Origin: Cavia porcellus
Lineage: Eukaryota; Chordata; Mammalia; Rodentia; Caviidae
DNA: 64,000 nucleotides
NCBI RefSeq assembly: GCF_034190915.1
Contig: NW_026947502.1
Coordinates: 2,818,785 to 2,882,784, forward strand
Direction: 5' to 3'
The notes beneath the pieces are model-generated. The model did no database searches. It saw only the letters and a list, made by a program, of their open reading frames with translations, and was not told the origin of the DNA. The first letter of the stretch is position 1. Each line of letters opens with the position of its first letter. A program made the translations under genes and the position numbers. Below, piece after piece: positions 46,855 through 55,440 of this stretch.

Positions 46855-46942
46855 CTCCCCTCCAAAATCCATGTTAAACTTCATGTCCAATCTAACAGTA
46901 CTGGGAGTTGGGCCTGTCTGAGGTGGCTGTGTCGTGGGATTA
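46855..46942 (+). repeat. Ancient repeat, left part, interrupted by the young provirus
   Basis: Its continuation lies at 55039-55440 (gcccttataaaaaggattgaag … ttccaccatgtgaggacagc), the usual order in this old repeat. The provirus therefore inserted into it. Confidence 0.5.
46937..46942. repeat. Provirus target-site duplication, left
   Basis: GGATTA directly before the LTR; repeated at 55039-55044. Confidence 0.95.
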
Positions 46943-47512
46943 TGTCGTGAGTGTCTTAGAGCACTCTGAACTCCGGGCAAGGTAAACACGCACACACGCC
47001 TGATCGGGACACAGGGGGTACAGTGCTCGGAAAAGAAAGACAGGAGAGACACCTTTACTGTCTGCACCGCGTTACACTGCACTGCACGCACAATCTTTAT
47101 TTTAGGATTCATATATAGTAAACCCGATCAGTTCACAGAGCCCAGATAATTAAGTAGTGAAAAGGCATTCTTTGTGGCAAGCTACAACGTGACAGACTAC
47201 AATGTTTATTTTAAAACTATCTAAGTGAAGTAAATAATCACAACCAGTTCTCATAACTTCTCTAGCCCAGGAAGAAATTCATTAGCTCAAGAATGTTGTT
47301 AATTTGTCTGCTGTTAGTGTCACAAAGGGTGGCCAGCCACTTCCTCAAGACTTCTGCAAAACAAAGCCAGCTCACAGTATGGATTCCAGAGGGTGAGGGG
47401 CTCACTGAGAACAGGCATTCCTATTCTACCTCCTTCTCGCATACCAGGGCGGCTATTGTAAATTGCAGGTTAGAGGGGGTTGGGCCTACAAAGTGACACC
47501 TCATCCCCCACA
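46943..47512 (-). repeat. 3' LTR of the young provirus
   Basis: 570 bp. In minus-strand sense it starts TGTGGGGGATGAGG and ends CACTCACGACA. A TATA-like ATATATA (plus 47111-47117) and an AATAAA (plus TTTATT 47096-47101) lie close together, implying a short R region. The env frame runs 43 bases into it. Confidence 0.96.
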
Positions 47513-49389
47513 CTTCCTTCCTTTTTATTTTTTAACAACAATTTCCATAAGATCAGGTTATTAATAGTATTTCGTCTTATGCAGTAAAAATACACAAGAA
47601 CTATGGCAATGAGAACTATAATTAAACTAAGTCCCATGCCACTAAAAGTGTGGGTTATGCTCTGCCAGATTCCTTTGGAATCTAATCCTTTTAAAGATTG
47701 AGCAAGCAATTGCGCGAATTGTGCTAGGGATTCATCATCATTTTGCTTTGCAAAATCCTTGTCAATTTGATTATGCAAAGATTTTATTTCCTCCTGGGCA
47801 GAGGTGTTTCCATTTAGATACATTCTAATCATTTCCCATTTATGTTCTGTTTGATTATAAGGTCGTTGGGTTATACAGAAAGTAGTTGAATTCCAATCAC
47901 ATTTTAAAAACACTTGATGCTGAAGAGCCAATATTTTTCTACCCATCCATTCAACTGTTTGTTTAAGGAGGTCTATTTGTTGTTGTAGTTTGGCGTTTAT
48001 TTGCCACTGAGTTAACCAAAGTTTATGAGAATTTTCATGCCATAATTCTACAACATGTTTTTCTTGCAAAGAGGTTTGTAAAGCTATTCCTGAGACTGCT
48101 GCTAGGGAGGCTACAGTTATCAGACTTAACAGTACAGCAACCACTATTCTAATAAATCTTTTTGTACGTTTTAACAGATGTTTAAAAAATTCAGTAGTAA
48201 CAGAAATTACCGGGTCTTGAGACCATGGTCGAGTTAAATTTACAGGCAACCAAATATGAGTTTTTTGTTGTAACAGCATAACTGTATAAGGCTTAGTGAA
48301 ATTTAGTGTGCTATTTAAGCATGTAAACAATTGACAATTTAAACAAGTAAAAGAAAAATGTGTAAAATTAAAAGTTCCCACTAAAAAGACATAAGGCAGA
48401 GGTGCACAAACAGTAATATTATACATTTTAAACCTAGTAAAATTATAAGTAGTAGATACAGATCGACTAGTCCCTGAATAGGAAACATTGTACAAGGTTA
48501 CAGGTTGCATAGCGGCTGGAATCTTCCAAATATGATTTTGAAGGTGATGAGGGTATTCTTCGGCTGCAACAGCAGGGTTAGCGATTCCACCATCTCCCCA
48601 CCACAAAAGAGACGTCTTCTGAGAAAATATAGGAGCTCCGTCAGTTATTTTCTTTGGATCTGGAAGACTATACACAACAGAGAGATTATATCTTGTCTCA
48701 TTCCATTCAGCACATCCATTAACGAATTTTCCAAATGGTCCCCAAATAATATACCCATCAATATTTTTAGCAAATTTTCCCATACATAGTTGCCAAATTA
48801 TGGGATAATAAGAAATATTTTTATAAGTGAATTCAGGGCATACAGGAAATGTATTTGTATCAGGTGCTGTTAAATTTCTCCAGGTAACATTAAAGGTTTG
48901 AGCAGCCAAGGCTTGAAGCCTTGTTCTTTTGTTGTCTGCTTTTATTCCATGTTGAATCCAATACTGCCATCCCAGAGGGATGCAAGGCGGTTCCCCAATG
49001 CAAATAGGCCTTTGATTACCATAATAAGTAAAATTGAATAATGTCCCATCATCTTGATTGTGGGGGGTTAAATCAGCCCACGGTGCTGACAAAATTTCTC
49101 TAGGTGTGGTATAAAGTAAAATATCACTAGTTCCCCATTTTACAGGTTCTAATAAAGGGGGATTTGGAATATATGCCCAGTACGAATGTGGAGGTACCTC
49201 AGTCCCCGACGCAACAGTGAGCAAGGCACATAAAGCTAAAAACAAGTTTTTAGGGTTTAAAGGCTTTCCTGCTTGAAGGACAAGCCGTTGCCCTTCTATG
49301 GTCAATTTCTTTAATTGTCCCCATGTAGGGAGGGGATTTAAATTTGGTCGCTGTGAGCGGCGGGATTTTCTTAGCTGTAATCTGGCCAT
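47470..49389 (-). CDS. env: Retroviral Env polyprotein (surface + transmembrane subunits), intact frame
   Basis: The ATG at 49389 is chosen because it sits in a strong Kozak context (GCAGCCATGG) and lies just past the pol stop (49418); the frame is open further upstream to 49650 but overlaps pol. The product is 639 aa. A long leader begins with an Arg-rich stretch (about residues 3-14) and reaches a hydrophobic signal segment (about 48-62). The surface subunit with many N-glycosylation sites follows, then a furin-type RTKR (about 408-411), a hydrophobic fusion-peptide region, a heptad-rich helix, a C-x7-C loop without the CX6CC form of gammaretroviruses, a membrane anchor (LSLIIVLIAIVLVYFYCI) and a short tail. 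This is the plan of a betaretroviral Env. The stop lies inside the 3' LTR. No disabling break is seen; membrane-fusion activity is untested. Confidence 0.93.
   Translation of the reverse strand: MARLQLRKSRRSQRPNLNPLPTWGQLKKLTIEGQRLVLQAGKPLNPKNLFLALCALLTVASGTEVPPHSYWAYIPNPPLLEPVKWGTSDILLYTTPREILSAPWADLTPHNQDDGTLFNFTYYGNQRPICIGEPPCIPLGWQYWIQHGIKADNKRTRLQALAAQTFNVTWRNLTAPDTNTFPVCPEFTYKNISYYPIIWQLCMGKFAKNIDGYIIWGPFGKFVNGCAEWNETRYNLSVVYSLPDPKKITDGAPIFSQKTSLLWWGDGGIANPAVAAEEYPHHLQNHIWKIPAAMQPVTLYNVSYSGTSRSVSTTYNFTRFKMYNITVCAPLPYVFLVGTFNFTHFSFTCLNCQLFTCLNSTLNFTKPYTVMLLQQKTHIWLPVNLTRPWSQDPVISVTTEFFKHLLKRTKRFIRIVVAVLLSLITVASLAAVSGIALQTSLQEKHVVELWHENSHKLWLTQWQINAKLQQQIDLLKQTVEWMGRKILALQHQVFLKCDWNSTTFCITQRPYNQTEHKWEMIRMYLNGNTSAQEEIKSLHNQIDKDFAKQNDDESLAQFAQLLAQSLKGLDSKGIWQSITHTFSGMGLSLIIVLIAIVLVYFYCIRRNTINNLILWKLLLKNKKEGSVGDEVSLCRPNPL
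47513..47533 (-). other. Polypurine tract
   Basis: The minus strand reads A/G-rich ending AAAAAGGAAGGAAG directly before the 3' LTR, the expected primer for plus-strand synthesis. Confidence 0.85.
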
Positions 49390-49417
49390 GGCTGCGATAG
49401 GAACAAGCTCAGCATCT

Positions 49418-52090
49418 TCAGCCTCTAGCTGGTTTCGCGCTCGCTTCTGAAGGCACGGTTCCGGTTCCTTGGGGAGTTGTCTCCGGGGCTGGCGAACAGG
49501 GTCTGGAAGCGCGGATCCTGATCCATCGTCCAGGGACCCACTGCTGAATTTCATTTTCTGTGGAGATATAACCAAAACCTTTCCCCTTATAGAGCAGTGT
49601 GCCCTTCTCCCATTCAGCCTCTGGAGCTGTTTTAGTCCAAATAGGTTCATTAATCACAAAGGGCTGTTGTTGCTGTTCGAAATGTCTTTCAGCTCTTGTT
49701 AATATTTCACCTTGTGGTAAATTGAGAAAATTTAAAATAAACAATGCTTGATGCAGTAATGTTTTTGGACTGTTTTGCAATTTAAACAGTATTGGTATCT
49801 GAATATCCTCCTGACTCCTCCTTTTTAATTTTTTAATTTGCAACTTAAGAGTGCCATGTGCTCTTTTAACAATAGCTTGACCCTGGGGGTTATATTCAAT
49901 CCCTGTAATATGAATAATATTATGGAGATCACAAAATTGTTTAAATGTTCTGCTAGTATAAGCAGGTCCATTATCTGTTTTGATTTTAGAAGGAATTCCC
50001 ATAACTGCAAAAGTCTCCAATAAATGTACAATAACATTTTTAGTGGATTCTCCCTGTTGAGCAGTAGCCCATAGAAATGAAGAATATGTATCAATAACTA
50101 CATGTACATAAGAAAGCCGACCAAAAGAAGGTACATGTGTAATATCCATTTGCCATAACTCATTAGGTTGAGTTCCTCGAGGGTTGACACCTGTGGGAAT
50201 AATTCTTAAATGTAATGGTCTACAAATAGGGCAGGCTTTTACAATCTGTTTAGCTTTTGTAAAAGGTATCTTATATTTAAGATGTAAATGTCCTGTATTC
50301 GCATGATTAAATTGATGTTCTTTAACGGGTGTAGTGAACATAACTAAGGAATCCACTGCATTGTTACCTGATACTAATGGTCCGGGTAACTGAGAATGAG
50401 AACGTAAATGAGTAATAAAATAAGAATGATTTCTTTTTTGAACATGTATTTGTAAATTTTGAAATAAAGACAATAAAGCAGGCTTATTAGAATATAACAC
50501 AGCTGAATAGATATTTGTCACTACTCCAACAGAATAGGCCGAATCGGCTATAATATTAATAGGTTGGTTATGAAAATCTAAAAACACTTGTAATATAGCA
50601 AAAAGTTCATTTTGTTGTACAGAGTTAAAATTTGTCTGACGTACCCAGTAAGATTTTTGAGTCCAATATGCAGCTTTATTTTTAGATCCATCTGTAAATA
50701 TAGTCAAAGCTTGTGGAATTGGCTGTACAGCTAATAAGGTATTAACCACAAATTGTTGACGTCTAAAAAAATCCCATAATTTACTTTTAGGAAAATGATA
50801 TGAAAAAGTTCCCATGAAATCTGCTAAAGCAATTTGTAAGGTTTCAGTAATTGACAACAAATATTCCCATTGTTCCTTAGTTAAAGGGATAACTATATTG
50901 TTTATATCTTCTCCTATCAAAGTTATAGAACGAGCTCTACCATTCATAATTAAAGCTGCAACCATGTCAATATAAGGCATAACATTTTTAGATTGCTTAG
51001 TTTTAGTGAATACCCATTCTACTGGCATAGCATTCTGACCTAAAACTGCAGAGGGATATTGAAAAGTATTAATAATATATAAAGTTAGAGGCAATTTAGG
51101 ATCAATCCTAATTAAAAATGCATCCTTAATTCGTTGTTCTATAAACTGTAATTCTTGCTCTGCTTTTGCTGTTAAAGAACGAGGGCTGGATGGATCTGAA
51201 GAGCCCTGTAGAGTAGCAAACAAATGTTGCAATGCATGGGTAGGGATACCTAGTGTGGGACGAAGCCAATTAATATCCCCTAATAATTTTTGAAAATCAT
51301 TTAAAGTGGATAACTTATCTCTCCTAATAGACATTTTTTGTGGAATCACCTTTTGTCTAGTAAGAATATATCCCAAATAATGACTAACTTCTTCCTTTTG
51401 AATTTTATCCTGTGCTATTACAAGTCCAAACGGAGAAAAATATTGAGGTAAAGTTTTTAAAATATCTTCTAAAACATTTCTATCACTATATGAGAATAAA
51501 ATATCATCCATGAAATGAGCCGTATAAACCTGAGGCCATCGTGCACGCACTGGTTTTAATGCTGCATCAACATAAATTTGACATATAGTTGGGGAATTTT
51601 TCATTCTTTGGGGTAAAGTCCTCCATTGATATCTTTGATAAGGTCTTTGATAGTTTGTTTGAGGAATTGAAAAAGCAAACCGTTTTCTATCTTCTGGATG
51701 TAATGGGATGTTAAAAAAACAATCTTGTAAATCTATAACATATACAAACCAACCAGCAGGGAGCGCTGAGGGTAAAGGAATGCCGGGCTGAAGGGCTCCC
51801 ATTTGAATTAAGGATGAATTTACAGCACGTAAGTCCGTTAAAAGTCTCCACTTGCCTGATTTCTTTTTTATCACAAATATTGGAGAATTCCAAGGAGATG
51901 TGGATGGTTTTATGTGATGTAGAAAAAGCTGTTGATCAATCAATTCCTGTGCTGCCTGTAACTTTTGAGTAGTCAAAGGCCACTGATCTATCCAAATTGG
52001 GTCATCATTTTTCCAATTAAGCTTTAAAGGATTCATTTCCCTAAGCTGTAGAAACATGCAAAATATTAAAAATGTATATAAGCTCCCCAT
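49418..52090 (-). CDS. pol: Pol: reverse transcriptase, RNase H, integrase; open, but key motifs altered
   Basis: An 890-codon frame, -1 relative to pro and overlapping it by 25 bases. RT has the catalytic Asp of VIDLQDCFF (residue 120) and FMDD (193-196) where Y[M/V/I]DD is usual. The conserved LPQG motif reads LPQR (159-162). RNase H carries D467 (TDGS), E495, D516 and D580. Integrase has an H-x3-H…C-x2-C zinc site (592, 596, 620, 623), then D649 and D706, but the third acid of DD35E is a Lys (742, in GQAIVKRAH). Integrase catalysis should therefore be lost, and RT is probably impaired. There are no stops or frameshifts. The product would normally be made as a Gag-Pro-Pol fusion by two frameshifts. 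Confidence 0.94.
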   Translation of the reverse strand: MGSLYTFLIFCMFLQLREMNPLKLNWKNDDPIWIDQWPLTTQKLQAAQELIDQQLFLHHIKPSTSPWNSPIFVIKKKSGKWRLLTDLRAVNSSLIQMGALQPGIPLPSALPAGWFVYVIDLQDCFFNIPLHPEDRKRFAFSIPQTNYQRPYQRYQWRTLPQRMKNSPTICQIYVDAALKPVRARWPQVYTAHFMDDILFSYSDRNVLEDILKTLPQYFSPFGLVIAQDKIQKEEVSHYLGYILTRQKVIPQKMSIRRDKLSTLNDFQKLLGDINWLRPTLGIPTHALQHLFATLQGSSDPSSPRSLTAKAEQELQFIEQRIKDAFLIRIDPKLPLTLYIINTFQYPSAVLGQNAMPVEWVFTKTKQSKNVMPYIDMVAALIMNGRARSITLIGEDINNIVIPLTKEQWEYLLSITETLQIALADFMGTFSYHFPKSKLWDFFRRQQFVVNTLLAVQPIPQALTIFTDGSKNKAAYWTQKSYWVRQTNFNSVQQNELFAILQVFLDFHNQPINIIADSAYSVGVVTNIYSAVLYSNKPALLSLFQNLQIHVQKRNHSYFITHLRSHSQLPGPLVSGNNAVDSLVMFTTPVKEHQFNHANTGHLHLKYKIPFTKAKQIVKACPICRPLHLRIIPTGVNPRGTQPNELWQMDITHVPSFGRLSYVHVVIDTYSSFLWATAQQGESTKNVIVHLLETFAVMGIPSKIKTDNGPAYTSRTFKQFCDLHNIIHITGIEYNPQGQAIVKRAHGTLKLQIKKLKRRSQEDIQIPILFKLQNSPKTLLHQALFILNFLNLPQGEILTRAERHFEQQQQPFVINEPIWTKTAPEAEWEKGTLLYKGKGFGYISTENEIQQWVPGRWIRIRASRPCSPAPETTPQGTGTVPSEASAKPARG

Positions 52091-52818
52091 TGTTTTAATA
52101 TATCTCTTCCTAAAATAGAAACTGGCACCTCTAAGATATAAGGTTTAATAACAGCAACTTGACCCTCTTCATTTTTTATATGTATATGCATTGTGGCTTG
52201 TCCAATTGTATTTACTGGAGTTTTACTTACTCCTTTTATATTACATGGAATAATAGTATAAGTAATATGAGAAGGCCAATCAGTGGGTTTAACAATAGTA
52301 ATATCCGAGCCTGTATCTATAAGAGCCTGAATTTTTTTATGCTCAATAAAAATATTAATAAGAGGTTGTTGTTGAGATAATTTAGCTGTCCACATTACAT
52401 TAATAGGGTTAGTGCTGCCGAACCCTCCTGTTCGCTGAACAACAGAGGATCCTATTGGGATATAAGGCAGTAAAATGAGTTGAGCTATACGTTCTCCCTT
52501 TAATAATTTATAATCTGTAAGTGAGGACATCAGAATTTGAATTTCTCTAGTATAGTCTGCATCTATAATTCCTAAGTGAACAGTAATGCCTTTTTGATTT
52601 AAACTAGATCTACCCGTGAGCAAGCCAAAAGTTCCCGCAGGCAGGGGACCAAAAATTCCTGTAGGAATTCTCACGGGAGATTGTCCTCCTCTTAATTCTA
52701 CATCTTTTAAGGCTGGTATGTCCACTGCGGCACTGTGTTGGGTGGCTGGCTGTAGGGAGAATACGGTAGATTTACCCCATTGATTTGTCCGGGGCCCGGG
52801 GTAGGGCCCGTTCTCCCG
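52066..52818 (-). CDS. pro: Pro: dUTPase and aspartic protease
   Basis: The frame is read by -1 shift from gag at GGGAAAC (52818-52824); the first codon used after the shift starts at 52818. The dUTPase carries recognisable motifs (around AAVDIP, GIIDADY, ERIAQL and the C-terminal RTGGFGS). The protease follows with the active-site IDTGSD and the ILGRD flap-side motif. Fusion of dUTPase to protease in the pro frame is typical of betaretroviruses. No ATG is needed, and none starts the natural domain. The frame is intact. The exact protease processing sites are not predicted. Confidence 0.92.
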   Translation of the reverse strand, partial: RENGPYPGPRTNQWGKSTVFSLQPATQHSAAVDIPALKDVELRGGQSPVRIPTGIFGPLPAGTFGLLTGRSSLNQKGITVHLGIIDADYTREIQILMSSLTDYKLLKGERIAQLILLPYIPIGSSVVQRTGGFGSTNPINVMWTAKLSQQQPLINIFIEHKKIQALIDTGSDITIVKPTDWPSHITYTIIPCNIKGVSKTPVNTIGQATMHIHIKNEEGQVAVIKPYILEVPVSILGRDILKQWGAYIHF

Positions 52819-54401
52819 TTTCCCTTTTGTTCAGCTGAATTAACTTGTTTACTCCTGCATTCACGAGCCCAATGATTTCCCTTCTTGCATTTTGGACATA
52901 AGCCAGGAGCTCTAGATCTCTTTTTTTGATCATTGCCTACAAGTTTTGGACAGGCCCTCTTTACATGTCCTGTCTGACCACAATTAAAGCATTTTAAAGA
53001 CTGTTCCTTTTTAGATTGCCAATTAGTCCACGTGGTTGCCATGGTTTCAGCAAACAGTTGCATTTTCCTAGATTCTGAATTTAAATCTTTACATTGTTTT
53101 ATAAAATTGTCAATCGTTCCAGTATCTTTTATTGGAATTAAAGCCCTTTTGCATTCATCATTAGCATTTTCAAAAGCTAACATTTTTAAGAGATGCTCTT
53201 GTAAGTCTTGTCCCACTACTGTTTTTTCTATAACATTTTGAAGTCTTGCAACGAACTCAACATACGGTTCATTGGCTCCTTGCAGAACTTTAGCCCAAGA
53301 TCCATATTCTGATCCTTTAGGCCGTATTTTATCCCAAGCTTTTAAAGCAATATCTTTTAATTGAGCATGAATCTCTCTTGGAGCTCCTGCCTGATGCTCA
53401 ACAGTATCAAAGAAACCTGTACCAGAGAGCATGGGATAAGAAAGGAGTCTAATATTAGGATCTCGATCGTCAGCATTTTGTCTTGCCTTTTCCGCACAAC
53501 CTTCCATAAACCACATGTGCCACTGTAAATATTCTGGCTCCTTTAAAAGAATTTTGGCCAAGGCTTTCCAATCATAAGGAGCAAGATTACCATACTGATC
53601 TGCTACCGATGTTATTAATTCTCTAGTGTAATGAGCCTGAGGGCCATAAAGGGTTATAGCCTTTTTTAATTTTGCTAAATCATCCATATTAAATGCTTCC
53701 CATCTAGGGGGAACTGCCTCTCCATCTATTGGCTGCGGCCTGATTACAGGGAAAGCAAAGGCAGGCTTTTCCTCATCAGAATCCCCTAATTTTGGTAAAT
53801 CAGCCAAAGCTAGCTTGGCTTTACTCCAATTAGGGTTAGATGGAGGAGGTGCAGAGGGAACTACAGGCGGGTTCTGCTTAACGGAGAGTTGTTTCACCTC
53901 TTGTGTTAAATGCTGTATAGCCTGTAAAATTGGGCGATTGTCATAATTTGATATTGCTGCGGCAGCTAAAGCTGAGTCGGCTGTAGTGGATTTTACTTTT
54001 AGTTTGGACGCCTTTTCACTACTTAAAGCGATAGCGTCATTTTGAACTACATTCTGCTCCTCCTCTGTGAGGGGCAATTCCTGAATAACTGGCTTAATTT
54101 CTAGTTGAAGATTTTCTACAATATGTTCATCTTCCATAGCTTTTAATAAAGAGTACACAACCGACCAAATAGCCCAAAAACGTAAAGGAATCTTCTCCTC
54201 CTGTTGCATAGCCCTTTCTATACTAACCCTTGCCTTCCTCCATACTTCTACATCCAAAGTTCCTTCATCTGGAAACCAAGGATTATATTCTTTAATTGTA
54301 TCAATACACATATCCAAGTCAGCTGACCTGAGCGATATGCCATATATAGATAATAAATGTTTAAGAATTTTTAAGAAAGGAGAGGAAGCAGATTGTCCCA
54401 T
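52707..54401 (-). CDS. gag: Gag polyprotein (matrix, capsid, nucleocapsid), intact
   Basis: 564 aa. It starts MGQSASS, an N-myristoylation signal for membrane targeting, followed by a betaretroviral matrix (CIDTIKEYNPWFPDEGTLD). A Pro-rich region holds PSAP (182-185), a late-domain motif that recruits TSG101/ESCRT for budding. Capsid begins near PVIRPQPIDG (about 218), with the major homology region at about 374-394. The nucleocapsid has two CCHC zinc knuckles (C471-C484 and C502-C515). The last codons overlap pro by -1. No break is seen. Confidence 0.95.
   Translation of the reverse strand: MGQSASSPFLKILKHLLSIYGISLRSADLDMCIDTIKEYNPWFPDEGTLDVEVWRKARVSIERAMQQEEKIPLRFWAIWSVVYSLLKAMEDEHIVENLQLEIKPVIQELPLTEEEQNVVQNDAIALSSEKASKLKVKSTTADSALAAAAISNYDNRPILQAIQHLTQEVKQLSVKQNPPVVPSAPPPSNPNWSKAKLALADLPKLGDSDEEKPAFAFPVIRPQPIDGEAVPPRWEAFNMDDLAKLKKAITLYGPQAHYTRELITSVADQYGNLAPYDWKALAKILLKEPEYLQWHMWFMEGCAEKARQNADDRDPNIRLLSYPMLSGTGFFDTVEHQAGAPREIHAQLKDIALKAWDKIRPKGSEYGSWAKVLQGANEPYVEFVARLQNVIEKTVVGQDLQEHLLKMLAFENANDECKRALIPIKDTGTIDNFIKQCKDLNSESRKMQLFAETMATTWTNWQSKKEQSLKCFNCGQTGHVKRACPKLVGNDQKKRSRAPGLCPKCKKGNHWARECRSKQVNSAEQKGNGRTGPTPGPGQINGVNLPYSPYSQPPNTVPQWTYQP
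52818..52824 (-). promoter_or_regulatory. gag-pro -1 ribosomal frameshift site
   Basis: The minus strand reads GGGAAAC, in phase with gag as G GGA AAC, a canonical X XXY YYZ slippery heptamer. A GC-rich stretch (gggccctaccccgggcccc) a few bases downstream can form the stimulatory structure. Confidence 0.85.
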
Positions 54402-54446
54402 TTCCCCGTAATAAAATTATACTTACCTTCCTAAGCGACCTTCGGA

Positions 54447-54466
54447 GTCCCTGAATTCGGGCGCCA
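54447..54466 (-). other. Primer-binding site, tRNA-Lys3-like with 2-nt insertion
   Basis: Two bases after the 5' LTR end the minus strand reads TGGCGCCCGAATTCAGGGAC. Both halves match the complement of tRNA-Lys3, but TT is inserted in the middle. Confidence 0.75.
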
Positions 54467-54468
54467 CT

Positions 54469-55038
54469 TGTCGTGAGTGTCTTAGAGCACTCTGAACTCC
54501 GGGCAAGGTAAACACGCACACACGCCTGATCGGGACACAGGGGGTACAGTGCTCGGAAAAGAAAGACAGGAGAGACACCTTTACTGTCTGCACCGCGTTA
54601 CACTGCACTGCACGCACAATCTTTATTTTAGGATTCATATATAGTAAACCCGATCAGTTCACAGAGCCCAGATAATTAAGTAGTGAAAAGGCATTCTTTG
54701 TGGCAAGCTACAACGTGACAGACTACAATGTTTATTTTAAAACTATCTAAGTGAAGTAAATAATCACAACCAGTTCTCATAACTTCTCTAGCCCAGGAAG
54801 AAATTCATTAGCTCAAGAATGTTGTTAATTTGTCTGCTGTTAGTGTCACAAAGGGTGGCCAGCCACTTCCTCAAGACTTCTGCAAAACAAAGCCAGCTCA
54901 CAGTATGGATTCCAGAGGGTGAGGGGCTCACTGAGAACAGGCATTCCTATTCTACCTCCTTCTCGCATACCAGGGCGGCTATTGTAAATTGCAGGTTAGA
55001 GGGGGTTGGGCCTACAAAGTGACACCTCATCCCGCACA
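54469..55038 (-). repeat. 5' LTR of the young provirus
   Basis: 570 bp and identical to the 3' LTR except position 55034 (G here, C at 47508). It holds the proviral promoter. Confidence 0.96.
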
Positions 55039-55044
55039 GGATTA
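55039..55044. repeat. Provirus target-site duplication, right
   Basis: GGATTA, matching 46937-46942. Confidence 0.95.
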
Positions 55045-55064
55045 GATGCCCTTATAAAAAGGAT

Positions 55065-55215
55065 TGAAGATGGGCATGCTGGTGCACACCTATAAACCCA
55101 GCACTTGGGAGATGGAGGCAGGAGGACCACCGGGAGTTCAAGACCAGCCTGAGCTACAAAGTGAACTCAAGACCAGTCTGAATTGCATAGTGAGACCCTG
55201 TCCCCAAAACCCCAA
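55065..55215 (+). mobile_element. B1-like SINE
   Basis: Sense monomer with the internal 29-bp quasi-duplication (gttcaagaccagcctgagc … actcaagaccagtctgaat). The flanks aaaaaggattgaag and aaaaaggatcgaaag look like its target duplication. Confidence 0.85.
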
Positions 55216-55440
55216 AATAATAAATAATAAGATAAAAAGTAAAAAGGATCGAAAGAGAATGTGTCCCCCTTTGCATCCGACCTTCCACCATGTGAGGACA
55301 GCACTCCCAACAGAGACCCCAGCGACAGGACGCCATCCTGGAGTCAGCACACAGCATCCAACAGACAGCCAAGCCTCCTAGAGTCCTGAGCGGGGACTGT
55401 CCAGGCTCCTGAACTTGAGACATTTCTGTTCTTCTTAAAT
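55216..55440 (+). repeat. Ancient repeat, right part
   Basis: The sequence ccttccaccatgtgaggacagc … gcctcctagagtcctgagcgg continues the repeat interrupted by the provirus and the B1. Confidence 0.45.

Larger units (their letters stand above)
46943..55038 (-). mobile_element. Complete young betaretrovirus-like (class II) endogenous provirus, minus strand
   Basis: An 8,096-bp provirus bounded by TG…CA LTRs of 570 bp each and a GGATTA duplication. The coding order from the right is 5' LTR, Lys3-like PBS, gag, pro (dUTPase-protease), pol, env, polypurine tract and 3' LTR. All four frames are open over their expected lengths. The LTRs differ at one position (47508 C versus 55034 G), so insertion is recent and the locus may be polymorphic in the species. 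Two pol motif changes (see the pol entry) argue against autonomous activity. It is nested in an older repeat. Confidence 0.97.

Noticed and set aside
47293..47496. 67-aa plus-strand frame in both young LTRs (also 54819-55022) as a superantigen-like LTR gene
   Set aside because: It is antisense to the virus, short and without a signal or domain; identity of the two copies only reflects LTR identity.
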